Shown: positions 35,086 through 46,300 of the stretch, one piece after another | Numbering within the stretch: the stretch's first letter is position 1 | Layout of the letters: each line of letters starts with the position of its first letter | From: Sphingomonas ginkgonis | Lineage (GTDB): Bacteria > Pseudomonadota > Alphaproteobacteria > Sphingomonadales > Sphingomonadaceae | Direction: 5' to 3' | Assembly: GCF_003970925.1 (NCBI RefSeq) | Contig: NZ_RWJF01000001.1 | Location: 2,288,501-2,352,500 of the forward strand | DNA length: 64,000 nucleotides | Translations under genes and position numbers: made by a program | Notes under the pieces: model-generated | What the model was told of the DNA's origin: nothing | Database searches by the model: none | The model's input: only the letters and a program-made list of their open reading frames with translations

Positions 35086-35463
35086 ATGTCCTCGCTGCTT
35101 CGTTCTTCCGACATGACGTCGGGTCTCCATGCTCCGCCTGTCAGCCGCGCCCGCTTCGCGATCGGTGACGTGGTGCGGCATCGGCTGCTCGATTTTCGCG
35201 GGGTGGTGTTCGATGTCGACCCGGTCTTCGCCAACAGCGACGAATGGTACGAATCGATCCCCGAGGCGATCCGGCCGAGCAAGGAACAGCCCTTCTACCA
35301 CCTGCTCGCCGAGAATGCCGAGGCGAGCTACGTCGCTTATGTCAGCCAGCAGAACCTGATCGCCGACGAGGAGAGCGGCCCGGTTGACCACCCGGCGATC
35401 GACGGCCTGTTCGATGCCTTCGAGGAAGGCCGCTATCGCCTTCGCCGCGAGCACAAGCACTAG
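35086..35463 (+). CDS. hspQ: HspQ / YccV-like protein
   Basis: The protein matches the HspQ (hemimethylated-DNA-binding YccV-like) family: FAIGDVVRHRLLDFRGVVFDVDPVF, PFYHLLAENAEASYVAYVSQQNL. HspQ modulates Lon-type proteolysis in enterobacteria and binds hemimethylated DNA in vitro. The C-terminal basic tail (YRLRREHKH) is typical. ATG 35086 is used; ATG 35113 is a plausible internal start. It is the first clearly core gene to the right of tRNA-Ser. Confidence 0.88.
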   Translation: MSSLLRSSDMTSGLHAPPVSRARFAIGDVVRHRLLDFRGVVFDVDPVFANSDEWYESIPEAIRPSKEQPFYHLLAENAEASYVAYVSQQNLIADEESGPVDHPAIDGLFDAFEEGRYRLRREHKH

Positions 35464-35502
35464 GGGCGGAAGGCGCATCCCCGCGCCGCCCGCCCCACGC
35501 CA

Positions 35503-38145
35503 TTAGAAGTTCACCGACAGCCGCCCGTAGAGGAAGCGGCCGTTGAATCCGAACGGCGAGAAGTTGCTGAACGGAGCCACATAGTTGGTCGCCGGATCGT
35601 TACGGGCGAGACCCGTCAGTGGATCGACACCGCGGCCGCGCGGCACATTGTCGGGATAAACGTCGAAGATGTTGTTCCCGCCCAGCGCCAGCACCAGCCG
35701 GTCGCCGCCGAACGGCTTGAACCGCACTTCCAGGTCGGTGATCGTCTTGGCCGACAGCGGCACGTCGAGGAAGGGCTCGCTGCCTGCCCCGAGCACCTTG
35801 CCGTAGCGGGTCGCGCGGATCGTTCCGCCCAAGCGGCCCGCATCATAGTCGAGCGAGCCGTTGAGCTTGCTGCGCGGCTGCCCCTGCTCGATCCGGAGCG
35901 ACTCCTGCCGTCCGAACAGCACCAGCCCGGGAATGGTCGCGAGCGCGCCCAGCGAAGCGTTGTTGCGGGTGATCCGGGTCTTGTTGAGGTTGAGCCCGCC
36001 GGTCAGGTTGATCCGGCCGCCTAGGTAGGTGCCAGGCGCGCGATAGGTGGCGACCACGTCGAGCCCGCGGGTGCGGGTGTCGATCCCGTTGATGAAGAAC
36101 CGAGCCGCGGTGACGCTGGGGAAGCCGGCGCTCGCCAGCAGCGCGCGAACTGCATTGTTCTGGGCCGTCGTTCCGAATGCGCCCAGATTCTCGGTAACCA
36201 CGATCCGATCGCGGATCTTGATCTGATAGGCGTCGACGGTGATGCTGAGCCGCGGCACCGCGGTGAACACGACGCCGCCCGACAGCGCGCGCGACCGTTC
36301 CGGCTTGAGCGGTTGCGCGCCGAGCGCGAGCGCCGCCGGATTGTTGACCGGCAGCGTCACCGTATCGAGCAGGATGCCGTTGACGTTGTTGGTCGCCTGC
36401 GCCGCGTAGAACTGCTGCTGAAGCGACGGCGCTCGGAAGCCGGTCGAAGCCGAAGCGCGGAGCGCGATCCCGCTGACCGGCTCGAAGCGGCCGGCGAGCT
36501 TCCAGTTCAGTTTGCTCCCGAAATCGCTATAGTCCTCGTAGCGGAGCGCACCCTGCACGTTGATGGCCTTGGTGATGTCGCTGTCGACCTCGGCATAGGC
36601 CGACACGTTGTGCCGCTTGTGCGGATCGGCGACGCTCTGGCCGGCGATGGTCGGTTGGAAGCCTGGGAAGACCTGCGCCCCGGGGGCGCCACCGGCCGGC
36701 CCATTGGCGTAGCTGGCGAGCTCGCCCGGGCGGATGTCGAACAGCTCGCGGCGATATTCCGCCCCGGCCGAAATCGTCGTCTTGCTGGTGAACGCAAGCG
36801 CGATGTCGCGGCTGACATCGAGGTTGAACAACGCCTGCGAATATTTGAGCCCGCCCGAGTCGAACTGGGTTTGCGAGGCCGCGCCGAAGCTGCGGTTGAG
36901 GCTGTTCTTGATCGTGAAGTCGACCTTGTCGCGTCCATACTGGCCGGACAGGTCCCAGCGGAACCCGGCCAATTCGCCGCGCACACCTAGGGTCGTCGCA
37001 TAGTCGCGGGTCAGCGTGCCGATCAGCGGCAGGAAGCCGTTGGGATAGATGCTCGGTACGTTCCGAGCGTCATTCGCCAAGCGGTAAAAGCCCGCGCTCA
37101 GGCCGCGCCGCCGGTTGAGCGTCGAGAAGCCGTAAAGCTCAGCCTCGCCGAGCGGCAGCGAATAATTGGCGAAAAGCTTGTAGTCGTGGGTGGCGGGATC
37201 GCCGTAGATGTGGCTGAACCGGTTGAAGCTCAGCTCGCGCGTGTCGAGCACTCCGCCCGCGAGAAGGTTGTATTGGCGGCGTGGGTCCGCGCCCGTGCGA
37301 TGGGTCGCGTTGCGGTTTTGATATTCGCCGGCGATGTTGATCTGGCCGCGGGCGCCGAGCGGAAGCCCAACGACCGCTGCCAGGGTCGCCGTCGCGCCGT
37401 CGTTGCGCTTGATGTCGCGACCGGTCGAGGTCAGCGCCAACGTCCCGTCCGGGGCGAGCACCGGGGTGCCCGCGGCGGTCGTCTGCACCCCGCTGTAGCC
37501 CTGCACCCCGCCGACATGGGTGTCGTACTCGCCATAGGTGACGCTTGCGCGCCCGCCGCTGCGGGAATTGCGCAGCTGGAAGTTGATGACGCCCGCGATT
37601 GCGTCAGACCCGTACTGCGCGGCGGCGCCGTCGCGCAGCACTTCGACCCGCTGCAGCGCCACGGTCGGGATAAGATTGATGTCGACAGCGGAGGTACCGC
37701 GTCCGACCGAGCCGTTGATGTTGAGCAGCGAGGACGTGTGGCGGCGCTTGCCGTTGAGCAGCACCAGCGTCTGGTCGGGGCCGAGGCCGCGCAGCGTGGC
37801 CGGGCGGATCACGTCGGTCCCGTCGGTGATCGAGGGCTGCGGAAAGTTGAAGCTCGGCACTTCCTGGTTGAGCGCGCGGTTCACTTCGGTGAAGCCGGTG
37901 TTGCTCAGGCTCTGTGCCGAGATGACGTCGACCGGAACCGGCGAATCGGCGACCGTGCGGTCGATCCGGCGGGTGCCCGTGACGATGATGGTCGATTGGT
38001 CGGGCTGCTGCCCCTCGGCCTGTGACTGCCCGACCCGATTGGCGTCGTTCGCCTGCTGGTTTTGCTGCGCCGAAGCCGGCGCGGCGATGGCAAGCAGGCT
38101 GCCGCCCGCCAGAAGTAGCTGAGATCCGATCCGAACCCGTCCCAT
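35503..38145 (-). CDS. TonB-dependent outer-membrane receptor
   Basis: The 880-residue protein has a Sec signal peptide (about 1-26, ending PASAQ), the TonB-box-like STIIVTGTRR near 51-60, a plug domain (VDVISAQSLSNTGFTEV, LRGLGPDQTLVLLNGKRR, RVEVLRDGAAAQYGSDAIAGVINF) and a 22-strand barrel ending in an aromatic residue (RLSVNF). Such receptors import siderophores, vitamins or glycans across the outer membrane. Substrate cannot be assigned because no transport or regulatory gene is adjacent. It is transcribed away from rplU. Confidence 0.92.
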   Translation of the reverse strand: MGRVRIGSQLLLAGGSLLAIAAPASAQQNQQANDANRVGQSQAEGQQPDQSTIIVTGTRRIDRTVADSPVPVDVISAQSLSNTGFTEVNRALNQEVPSFNFPQPSITDGTDVIRPATLRGLGPDQTLVLLNGKRRHTSSLLNINGSVGRGTSAVDINLIPTVALQRVEVLRDGAAAQYGSDAIAGVINFQLRNSRSGGRASVTYGEYDTHVGGVQGYSGVQTTAAGTPVLAPDGTLALTSTGRDIKRNDGATATLAAVVGLPLGARGQINIAGEYQNRNATHRTGADPRRQYNLLAGGVLDTRELSFNRFSHIYGDPATHDYKLFANYSLPLGEAELYGFSTLNRRRGLSAGFYRLANDARNVPSIYPNGFLPLIGTLTRDYATTLGVRGELAGFRWDLSGQYGRDKVDFTIKNSLNRSFGAASQTQFDSGGLKYSQALFNLDVSRDIALAFTSKTTISAGAEYRRELFDIRPGELASYANGPAGGAPGAQVFPGFQPTIAGQSVADPHKRHNVSAYAEVDSDITKAINVQGALRYEDYSDFGSKLNWKLAGRFEPVSGIALRASASTGFRAPSLQQQFYAAQATNNVNGILLDTVTLPVNNPAALALGAQPLKPERSRALSGGVVFTAVPRLSITVDAYQIKIRDRIVVTENLGAFGTTAQNNAVRALLASAGFPSVTAARFFINGIDTRTRGLDVVATYRAPGTYLGGRINLTGGLNLNKTRITRNNASLGALATIPGLVLFGRQESLRIEQGQPRSKLNGSLDYDAGRLGGTIRATRYGKVLGAGSEPFLDVPLSAKTITDLEVRFKPFGGDRLVLALGGNNIFDVYPDNVPRGRGVDPLTGLARNDPATNYVAPFSNFSPFGFNGRFLYGRLSVNF

Positions 38146-38277
38146 GATGCCCCCCGGAACATTGGCCTAAGTGCCCGGGAGCAGATGAAACCTTGCCGTA
38201 AGGAAGCGCAAGCGGACGCCGACGTTTGCACGGATCGAGTCACCGATTTGCAACGCTTTCGGAACGCTTTCCCGCGG

Positions 38278-38306
38278 TTGACTTGCCTTGTGCCCTCCCC
38301 TAGTCG
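38278..38306 (+). promoter_or_regulatory. Possible rplU promoter
   Basis: TTGACT (38278-38283) and TAGTCG (38301-38306) are spaced by 17 bases, 82 bases before rplU. The -10 element is a weak match, so the call is tentative. Confidence 0.35.
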
Positions 38307-38387
38307 GCACGCTTTCCGCGCGCAGGCCTCGGCTTGGCGCCCCAGCCGTGCGTGGAAGCGAAATACTAGACCGAGAAGAGACCTATA

Positions 38388-38897
38388 ATGTTCGCAATCG
38401 TGCGCACGGGCGGAAAGCAGTACCGCGTCGCCCCGGGAGACAAGATCGTCGTCGAGAAGCTGGCCGGTGACGCCGGTGACAGCATTACCCTCTCCGACAT
38501 CCTGTTCGCGGGTGACGGGTCGGACGTGAAGAGCACGGACGGGCTCACCGTCGGGGCGGAGATCATCGCCCAGGCGAAGGGCGAGAAGGTCGTCGTGTTC
38601 AAGAAGCGGCGCCGGCACAACTATCGCCGCAAGAAGGGCCATCGCCAGCAGCACACCATCCTGCGCATCGTCTCGATCGGCGACCAGAAGGAGCAGCCGA
38701 AGTCTAAGGCCGCCAAGGCCTCGACCCCGGCCGCCGATCAGTCGGCCGGCGCAGGCACGCCGGCGGCGGAAACCAAAGCCCCGGCGCGCAAGTCCGCTGC
38801 CAAGGGCGACACCGCCTCGACAAGCGATGCTGCGCCTGCTAAGGCGCCGGCCAAGAAGTCTGCGGCTCCGGCCGCGGCCACCAGCACCGAAGAGTAA
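38388..38897 (+). CDS. rplU: 50S ribosomal protein L21 with long Ala/Lys tail
   Basis: Residues 1-102 are a standard L21 ([18 protein letters not shown], then [20 protein letters not shown]). A further 65 residues form a low-complexity Ala/Lys/Pro tail ([30 protein letters not shown]), as in several alphaproteobacteria. L21 is a large-subunit assembly protein contacting 23S rRNA. rpmA follows after five bases in one transcript. Confidence 0.97.
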   Translation: MFAIVRTGGKQYRVAPGDKIVVEKLAGDAGDSITLSDILFAGDGSDVKSTDGLTVGAEIIAQAKGEKVVVFKKRRRHNYRRKKGHRQQHTILRIVSIGDQKEQPKSKAAKASTPAADQSAGAGTPAAETKAPARKSAAKGDTASTSDAAPAKAPAKKSAAPAAATSTEE

Positions 38898-38902
38898 ATC
38901 AC

Positions 38903-39175
38903 ATGGCACATAAGAAGGCCGGCGGTTCCTCGCGGAACGGCCGCGACAGCGAGAGCAAGCGCCTTGGCGTGAAGAAGTTCGGCGGCGAAGCGGTTCGCGC
39001 CGGCAACATCATCGTGCGTCAGCGCGGCACGCGCTGGTACCCGGGGACGAACGTCGGCCTGGGCAAGGACCATACCCTCTTTGCGCTCAGCGACGGTCGC
39101 GTAGCGTTTCGCGATGGCCGCCAAGGCCGCAAGTACGTCCATATTGAGGCGATGCTTAGCGAAGCAGCAGAATAG
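38903..39175 (+). CDS. rpmA: 50S ribosomal protein L27
   Basis: A 90-residue L27 with the conserved [21 protein letters not shown] start and [15 protein letters not shown] core. The N terminus reaches the peptidyl-transferase centre. The start lies five bases after the rplU stop, and a strong terminator follows at 39248. Confidence 0.98.
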   Translation: MAHKKAGGSSRNGRDSESKRLGVKKFGGEAVRAGNIIVRQRGTRWYPGTNVGLGKDHTLFALSDGRVAFRDGRQGRKYVHIEAMLSEAAE

Positions 39176-39247
39176 GAGTTGGCCGATAAAGGGCCGCTCC
39201 AAGAAGGGGCAGCCCGGAACCGGTTCTCAAGCGAGATCCAGCTCACA

Positions 39248-39286
39248 GGGAGAAGAAGGCAGCCCCTTCTTCTCCCTTTCTTTTTC
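39248..39286 (+). terminator. Rho-independent terminator of rplU-rpmA
   Basis: GGGAGAAGAAGG (39248-39259) and CCTTCTTCTCCC (39265-39276) form a perfect 12-bp stem with a five-base loop, followed by TTTCTTTTTCTT. Confidence 0.92.
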
Positions 39287-39345
39287 TTCTCCCGAAACTG
39301 TCACGCGGTGCCCCTAACGGGTCGCCCGAGGAAGGGAGAAGTACC

Positions 39346-39891
39346 ATGTTCGCAAGGACCGAAAGGCTGCTGCTGCGGCCCGGCTGGATCGAGGATGCGC
39401 CCGCGCTCGCCGCCGCGATCGCCGACGAGCGCATCGTCCGCAACCTGTCGGCGGCACCCTGGCCATACCGGCTTGCTGACGCGGAAGCCTTCCTCTCCGC
39501 ACCGCGCGATCCCGTGCTGCCGAGCTTTCTCGTCTTTGTCCGAACGACCGCCGCGCCCGAGCTGATCGGCAGCTGCGCGCTGGTTCGTCGTCCCTCGGGC
39601 GCGGTCGAACTCGGCTACTGGATCGGCCGTGCCCATTGGGGCCGCGGCTATGCCACCGAGGCCGGACGCGCCCTCATCGAGATTGCACGAGCCCTCGGCC
39701 TGCGCCGTCTGGAAGCCGCCCACTTCGTCGACAACCCGGCGTCGGGCCGCGTGCTCGAGAAGCTCGGTTTCGTGTCTACCGGTCTTAGCGCCGAGCGCAC
39801 CAGTTGCGCCCGCGGCACGGCGGCCCCGGTCCGCCTTGTTCGGCTCTTATTGGACGAAGTACAGGAGGAAGCAGCTCCGCTGGCAGCCTAG
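39346..39891 (+). CDS. GNAT-family N-acetyltransferase (RimJ/RimL type)
   Basis: RimJ/RimL-like acetyltransferase of 181 residues: N-terminal TERLLLRPGWIEDAPALAAA, acetyl-CoA loop in YWIGRAHWGRGYATEAGRAL, and a C-terminal NPASGRVLEKLGFVSTG motif. It would acetylate an amine on a protein N terminus or a small molecule. It lies between rpmA and obgE, which are often close to each other, so it is part of an insertion within that cluster. Confidence 0.88.
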   Translation: MFARTERLLLRPGWIEDAPALAAAIADERIVRNLSAAPWPYRLADAEAFLSAPRDPVLPSFLVFVRTTAAPELIGSCALVRRPSGAVELGYWIGRAHWGRGYATEAGRALIEIARALGLRRLEAAHFVDNPASGRVLEKLGFVSTGLSAERTSCARGTAAPVRLVRLLLDEVQEEAAPLAA

Positions 39892-40009
39892 AAAACCATC
39901 GCTACGCGCCTCCCCCGGCCGGCGGGGAGGCGCACGTAACTGACAATTGGGCGGTGATAGCGGGGGGCGGGACTCGGCAACCCTCGCGATCGCCCTTCCC
40001 AGAAAACCC

Positions 40010-40894
40010 TCAGGCGGCCGTCCTCACCTTCCGCGGCGGTTCCTGCCGGAACTGGTAGTCGCTCTCGAAACCCTTGATCAGCGCGCGGTCGTCCTCCTGC
40101 CACGGATGGAAACCGGGCATGAAGAACTGCACCCAGGCAGAGAAGATCTTGCGCATCACGCCGGGCCGGCCCCACATTTCCCACAGCAGCGGCGCCCACG
40201 CCCTCGCGCCCGTGATCCCGTCCTGCCGAAGCAGTTCGAGCGCACCGGCAGTGCGGTCGACGATGAAGTTGCGGGTGACGAACAGCATCACCTTCGCCTT
40301 GACCTTCCAGCGCTTGCCCCGCGGCCAATGCTTTGTCGCCTCGAGCCAGGTGTCGTAGGCAACGCCCTTGTGCTCGATCTCTTCCGCCGCGTGCCACCGC
40401 CACAGCGCGGCGCTCTCGGCATCGGCGCCCTTCAGATGGCGCGAGTCCTTGAGCAACTCGTGCGCCAGGATGGCGGTGAAATGTTCGAGGGCCATGGTCG
40501 CCGCGAGGCTCGCGATCGGCGGCCGCGACTTGGTGATCGCCAGCCGGTCCTCGACCCGCTTCTCCAGCAACGACAGGTCGTAACCCGCGTCCGCCGCGCG
40601 GCGGTTGAACGCCAGATGCTCGCGGCTGTGGATCACCTCCTGCTTGGTGAAGGCGCGGATCTCATCGGCGAGCCGCTGGTCCTCGACGTCGCGGAACTGG
40701 CGGACGCTCTCGACGAAAAAGGCCTCCCCCTTCGGGAAGGTCGCCGACAGCGCGTTGAAGAAGGCGGTGCGATAGGGATTGCCGCCGTGCCACCAGCGCG
40801 GCGTGGCCTCGTCACGCCCGAAGCGCCGGTCGCGCGGGGTGATTGTCAGGTCGGCGGGGGTCAGGCCACGGCGGGCCAAGCTTGCGCTCGTCAT
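40010..40894 (-). CDS. Predicted metal-dependent hydrolase (PF10118 type)
   Basis: A 294-residue helical protein with clustered Glu/His metal-ligand motifs (AFTKQEVIHSREH, MALEHFTAI, WHAAEEIEHKGVAYD), as in ferritin-like members of the 'metal-dependent hydrolase' family PF10118. The activity is not established. It is divergent from a TetR gene with 48 bases between start codons, which contain a palindrome, so TetR control is likely. Confidence 0.8.
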   Translation of the reverse strand: MTSASLARRGLTPADLTITPRDRRFGRDEATPRWWHGGNPYRTAFFNALSATFPKGEAFFVESVRQFRDVEDQRLADEIRAFTKQEVIHSREHLAFNRRAADAGYDLSLLEKRVEDRLAITKSRPPIASLAATMALEHFTAILAHELLKDSRHLKGADAESAALWRWHAAEEIEHKGVAYDTWLEATKHWPRGKRWKVKAKVMLFVTRNFIVDRTAGALELLRQDGITGARAWAPLLWEMWGRPGVMRKIFSAWVQFFMPGFHPWQEDDRALIKGFESDYQFRQEPPRKVRTAA

Positions 40895-40934
40895 CTTGTT
40901 ACTCCAACCACTCGAGACCTTAAATGAGTTCTGC

Positions 40935-40948
40935 TGACACTAATGTCA
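40935..40948. promoter_or_regulatory. Candidate TetR operator
   Basis: TGACACTAATGTCA has TGACA/TGTCA arms around CTAA, in the divergent interval of the hydrolase and TetR genes. It overlaps the TetR gene's first ATG (40943), which favours ATG 40973 as the true start if this is an operator. Confidence 0.45.
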
Positions 40949-41521
40949 ATAAGATTACCATCGCGTAAACGGATGGATGCGGCGGAAAGCAAGGCGACGG
41001 CGCTGGACGCCGCGCATGCCTTGCTGATCGAGGATGGGGCGGCGGCGGTCACGCTGCAGGCAGTTGCAGCGCGGATCGGGCGGACCCATGCCAACCTCCT
41101 CCACCACTTCGGCTCGGCCGCCGGGCTTCAGCGCGCGCTGGCCGAGCGAATTGCCGAGCGCATCGCCGCCAGCATCGGCGCGGCGATCGCCAGCCGCCGC
41201 CGGGGCGAGGCAAGCCCGCGCGATGTCGTCGACATCATGTTCGACAGCTTCGAGCGCGAGCGCGCCGGCGAGCTGATCGGCTGGGTAGCGCTCAACCGCC
41301 AGCGCGAGGCGCTGGCGCCGGTCTATGCGGTGATCGGCTCGATCCTCGCCGACTTCCGCGCGGTCGGCGACCGCCGCCCCCTCGACAAGGTGATTCTCGG
41401 CCTCGTCCTTCTCGCAATCGGCGACAGCCTGGTCGGCGGTGAGATCGCCGAGGCGACCGGGCTTGAGCGGGTCACGGTGCGCGAGGATGCCGCCGCGCTG
41501 ATCGCCGCGCTCGCGCCCTGA
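40943..41521 (+). CDS. TetR-family regulator
   Basis: The N-terminal HTH is typical of TetR (ALDAAHALLIEDGAAAVTLQ, then AVAARIGRTHANLLHHFGSA), and the rest is a helical ligand-binding domain. ATG 40973 (MDAAESK) is an alternative, because the first ATG lies within a palindrome that could be the operator. The divergent hydrolase gene is the likely target. The ligand is unknown; a lipid-type molecule would fit the neighbour but is a guess. Confidence 0.87.
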   Translation: MSIRLPSRKRMDAAESKATALDAAHALLIEDGAAAVTLQAVAARIGRTHANLLHHFGSAAGLQRALAERIAERIAASIGAAIASRRRGEASPRDVVDIMFDSFERERAGELIGWVALNRQREALAPVYAVIGSILADFRAVGDRRPLDKVILGLVLLAIGDSLVGGEIAEATGLERVTVREDAAALIAALAP

Positions 41522-43511
<1,990 letters not shown>

Positions 43512-43512
<1 letters not shown>

Positions 43513-43892
43513 TGAGCCCGGCCGATCCGGTCCGCTCCCGCCTCGTCGCGGCCGGCGCGCTGCTCGGCGGCCTCGCTGTTGTCCTCGGCGCCTTTGGGGC
43601 GCATGCGCTCAAGAGCCGGCTCGGCGCGGAGCAGACCGGCTGGTGGGCGACCGCTGTCCAGTACCAGATGGCGCATGCACTCGCGTTGCTGCTGGTCGCC
43701 CCCCTTCCGATCCGCCGCCCCGCTCTGGTCGGCGCGGCCTTCGGCGTCGGCGCCCTCATCTTCTCGGGCACGCTCTACCTGATGGCGCTTGGCGCGCCGC
43801 GCTGGCTCGGCGCGGTGACCCCGCTCGGCGGCCTGCTGATGATCGCGGGATGGGTCCTGCTCGCCGTCGGTGCTCTCCGGCCGCGGCGTTGA
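43512..43892 (+). CDS. DUF423 membrane protein
   Basis: A 126-residue protein with four transmembrane segments and the DUF423 pattern (GALLGGLAVVLGAFGAHAL, QYQMAHALALLL, LMALGAPRWLGAVTPLGG). Inner-membrane location; function unknown. Start and upstream stop overlap as TGATG, so it is coupled to the epimerase gene. Confidence 0.87.
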
Positions 43893-43988
43893 AGGTCCGC
43901 ATCCGCAGCAGGCATCGCCGCGTATCTCGTTCAGACTGGCCTCAGCCGACTGCCGCCAAAGCGGCCGGAACAGCACGGGACGACGCGC

Positions 43989-44504
43989 ATGACGACGATG
44001 ACGATGAGGATGAGCAAGCGGACCTTCCTCGGGGCGACCGGCACCGCGCTATGCGGGCTCGTCGCAGGCGCCTGCGCGCGGCAGAGCGAGGCCGCGCCCG
44101 GCATGACCTTCGCGGTCAACCACAGCGACGCAGACTGGCGCCGCATGCTCGGCCCGCAGCGCTACCCGATTCTCCGCCAGGCGGCGACCGAGCGGGCGTT
44201 CACCTCGCCCCTCCTCAACGAGCATCGGGCCGGCACCTTTACCTGCGCCGGCTGCGCCAGCCCGCTGTTCAGCTCGCGCACCAAGTTCGAGAGCGGCACC
44301 GGTTGGCCGAGCTTCTGGCAGGCGCTGCCGGGGCGGGTCCTCACCCGCGCCGACCACAGCCTCATGATGGAGCGGACCGAGGTCCTCTGCCGACGCTGCG
44401 GCGGCCATCTCGGCCACGTCTTCGACGATGGGCCGCGGCCGACCGGCAAGCGCTTCTGCATGAATGGGCTGGCACTGAAGTTCGCGCCGGGAGCCGCGGC
44501 GTGA
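43989..44504 (+). CDS. msrB: Peptide-methionine (R)-S-oxide reductase, exported
   Basis: MsrB domain with two zinc CxxC pairs (CAGC, CRRC), FESGTGWPSFW and the catalytic cysteine in RFCMNGLALKF. The N terminus has a Tat-like signal (MSKRTFLGATGTALCGLVAG) ending near a cysteine, so it probably acts in the periplasm, perhaps as a lipoprotein. It overlaps msrA as GTGA; together they repair both methionine-sulfoxide stereoisomers. Confidence 0.93.
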   Translation: MTTMTMRMSKRTFLGATGTALCGLVAGACARQSEAAPGMTFAVNHSDADWRRMLGPQRYPILRQAATERAFTSPLLNEHRAGTFTCAGCASPLFSSRTKFESGTGWPSFWQALPGRVLTRADHSLMMERTEVLCRRCGGHLGHVFDDGPRPTGKRFCMNGLALKFAPGAAA

Positions 44505-45112
44505 CCGCCCGCGCGTTTGCCCTTGCCGCGACCGCTGCGCTGGCGCTCGCCGGCTGCTCCAGCTCGACGGCGGCGCCTGCCCCTCCCGGCCCGCGCGCCA
44601 CAGCGGTGTTCGCCGGCGGCTGCTTCTGGAGCATGGAGAAGGACTTCGACCATCTTCCGGGCGTGGTGGACACGACCGACGGCTACTCGGGCGGCCACAC
44701 CCGCAGTCCGAGCTATGAGCAGGTCAGCGCAGGCGACACCGGCCATCTCGAGGTGGTCAAGGTCACCTACGACCCGAGCCGCGTCAGCTACCAGCAGCTG
44801 GTCCGCTACGAGCTTCGCCACAGCGAAGTGACTGACGCTGCCGGCCAGTTCTGCGACAAGGGCCCAGAGTATCGCTCGGCCATCTTCGTGGCCGATGCCA
44901 ATCAGCGCCGGATCGCGGCGGCGGAGATCGCGCTGGCGCAGCGCCAGCTCGGCCAGAACGTGGTGACCCAGATCCTCCCCGCCGCGCCCTTCTGGCGGGC
45001 GGAGGAGTATCATCAGGATTACTATCGGAAGAACCCGGTGCGCTACAATCTTTACCGGCAGGGATGCGGGAAGGACGCGCGGCTCGCTGAACTGTGGCGC
45101 GGCCGCGGCTGA
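44501..45112 (+). CDS. msrA: Peptide-methionine (S)-S-oxide reductase, lipoprotein
   Basis: MsrA with the catalytic [18 protein letters not shown] and a C-terminal QGCG cysteine. The N terminus is a lipoprotein signal with lipobox LALAGC, so it is anchored in the envelope beside MsrB. GTG 44501 overlaps the msrB stop. Confidence 0.93.
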   Translation: MTARAFALAATAALALAGCSSSTAAPAPPGPRATAVFAGGCFWSMEKDFDHLPGVVDTTDGYSGGHTRSPSYEQVSAGDTGHLEVVKVTYDPSRVSYQQLVRYELRHSEVTDAAGQFCDKGPEYRSAIFVADANQRRIAAAEIALAQRQLGQNVVTQILPAAPFWRAEEYHQDYYRKNPVRYNLYRQGCGKDARLAELWRGRG

Positions 45113-45116
45113 GCGG

Positions 45117-45269
45117 TCAGTCCTTGACCTTGTAGCCGCAGACGATGCCCAGCACGAAGCAGGTGAACAGCGCGAGCTGGACCTTGCCGCTGGGATCATC
45201 CCAGCCAAAATAGCTGCCGCCGAAGCCGATCAGCGCAATGAACAGCGCCAACGCCAAGCCGGTGATCAT
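45117..45269 (-). CDS. Small membrane protein, 50 residues
   Basis: Two hydrophobic segments (TGLALALFIALIGFGGSYFG and LALFTCFVLGIVCGYKVKD). No family is recognised. Convergent with msrA, four bases from its stop. GAGCGAAC precedes the ATG, a weak ribosome-binding site. Confidence 0.6.
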   Translation of the reverse strand: MITGLALALFIALIGFGGSYFGWDDPSGKVQLALFTCFVLGIVCGYKVKD

Positions 45270-45401
45270 GGTTCGCTCACTCCAATCGCCACCTTTGCCC
45301 CGGCCGCGATCTCGCATGCGCAGGGTTAAAGCGGGGTAAAGCTTGCCGGACGCCCTAGGCCGCGCCATAGGCGCCGCATCCAGCCAAGGGAGTGCTCGAC
45401 C

Positions 45402-45632
45402 GTGAAGGCGCGCGTGTTCGTGACATTGAAGCCGGGGGTGCTCGACCCACAGGGCAAGGCGATCGGCCATGCGCTGGAGGGGCTCGGGTTCGCCGGAGTC
45501 GGCGACGTCCGTGCCGGCAAGTTGATCGAGCTGGAGCTCGCCGACGGCACCAGCGACGAAGCCATCGACCAGATGTGCCGCCAGCTGCTCGCCAACACGG
45601 TGATCGAGAACTACCGGGTCGAGAAGCTCTGA
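45402..45632 (+). CDS. purS: Phosphoribosylformylglycinamidine synthase subunit PurS
   Basis: A 76-residue PurS ([20 protein letters not shown], then [10 protein letters not shown]). It bridges PurL and PurQ in the FGAM synthase complex of purine synthesis. The stop and purQ start overlap as TGATG. Confidence 0.96.
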   Translation: MKARVFVTLKPGVLDPQGKAIGHALEGLGFAGVGDVRAGKLIELELADGTSDEAIDQMCRQLLANTVIENYRVEKL

Positions 45633-46300
45633 TGGACAGCGCGGTCATCGTCTTCCCCGGGAGCAATTGCGACCGCGACCTTGCCGTCGCTCTGGAGACG
45701 GTCACCGGCAAGGCGCCGCGCATGGTCTGGCACCGCGACACCGACCTGTCCGGCGTGGATTTCATCGCCGTCCCAGGTGGCTTTTCCTACGGCGACTATC
45801 TCCGCTCGGGTGCGATGGCGGCCCGCTCGCCGGTGATGCAGGCGGTGGTCGAGGCGGCCGGGCGCGGCGTGCCGGTGCTCGGCATCTGCAACGGCTTCCA
45901 GATCCTGACGGAGGCGGGACTGCTGCCAGGCGCACTGATGCGCAATGCCAGTCTTCATTTTCTCTGCAAGCCGGTGAAGCTGTCGGTCGAGAACAGCCAG
46001 ACCCTCTTCACCAGCGGCTACCAGGCGGGCGAAACGATCACCATCCCGATCGCGCATCATGACGGCAACTACCAGGCCGATCCGGAAACGCTCGACCGGC
46101 TGGAGGGCGGGGGTCGCGTCGCCTTCCGCTACGCGACCGGCTGCAATGGCTCTGCGCGCGACATTGCCGGGATCGTCAACGACGCGGGCAATGTGCTTGG
46201 CATGATGCCGCACCCCGAACGAGCCCTGGAGCCGGCGCATGGCAACACCGACGGCCGCCGCCTGTTCGAAGCTGCGCTCGGCGCGCTCGCTACCGCCTAG
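45632..46300 (+). CDS. purQ: Phosphoribosylformylglycinamidine synthase, glutaminase subunit
   Basis: Class I glutamine amidotransferase: [12 protein letters not shown], nucleophile elbow [11 protein letters not shown], and catalytic His-Glu in MMPHPERAL. Length (222) is normal. It supplies ammonia to PurL. It overlaps the end of the minus-strand transporter gene by four bases. Confidence 0.97.
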   Translation: MDSAVIVFPGSNCDRDLAVALETVTGKAPRMVWHRDTDLSGVDFIAVPGGFSYGDYLRSGAMAARSPVMQAVVEAAGRGVPVLGICNGFQILTEAGLLPGALMRNASLHFLCKPVKLSVENSQTLFTSGYQAGETITIPIAHHDGNYQADPETLDRLEGGGRVAFRYATGCNGSARDIAGIVNDAGNVLGMMPHPERALEPAHGNTDGRRLFEAALGALATA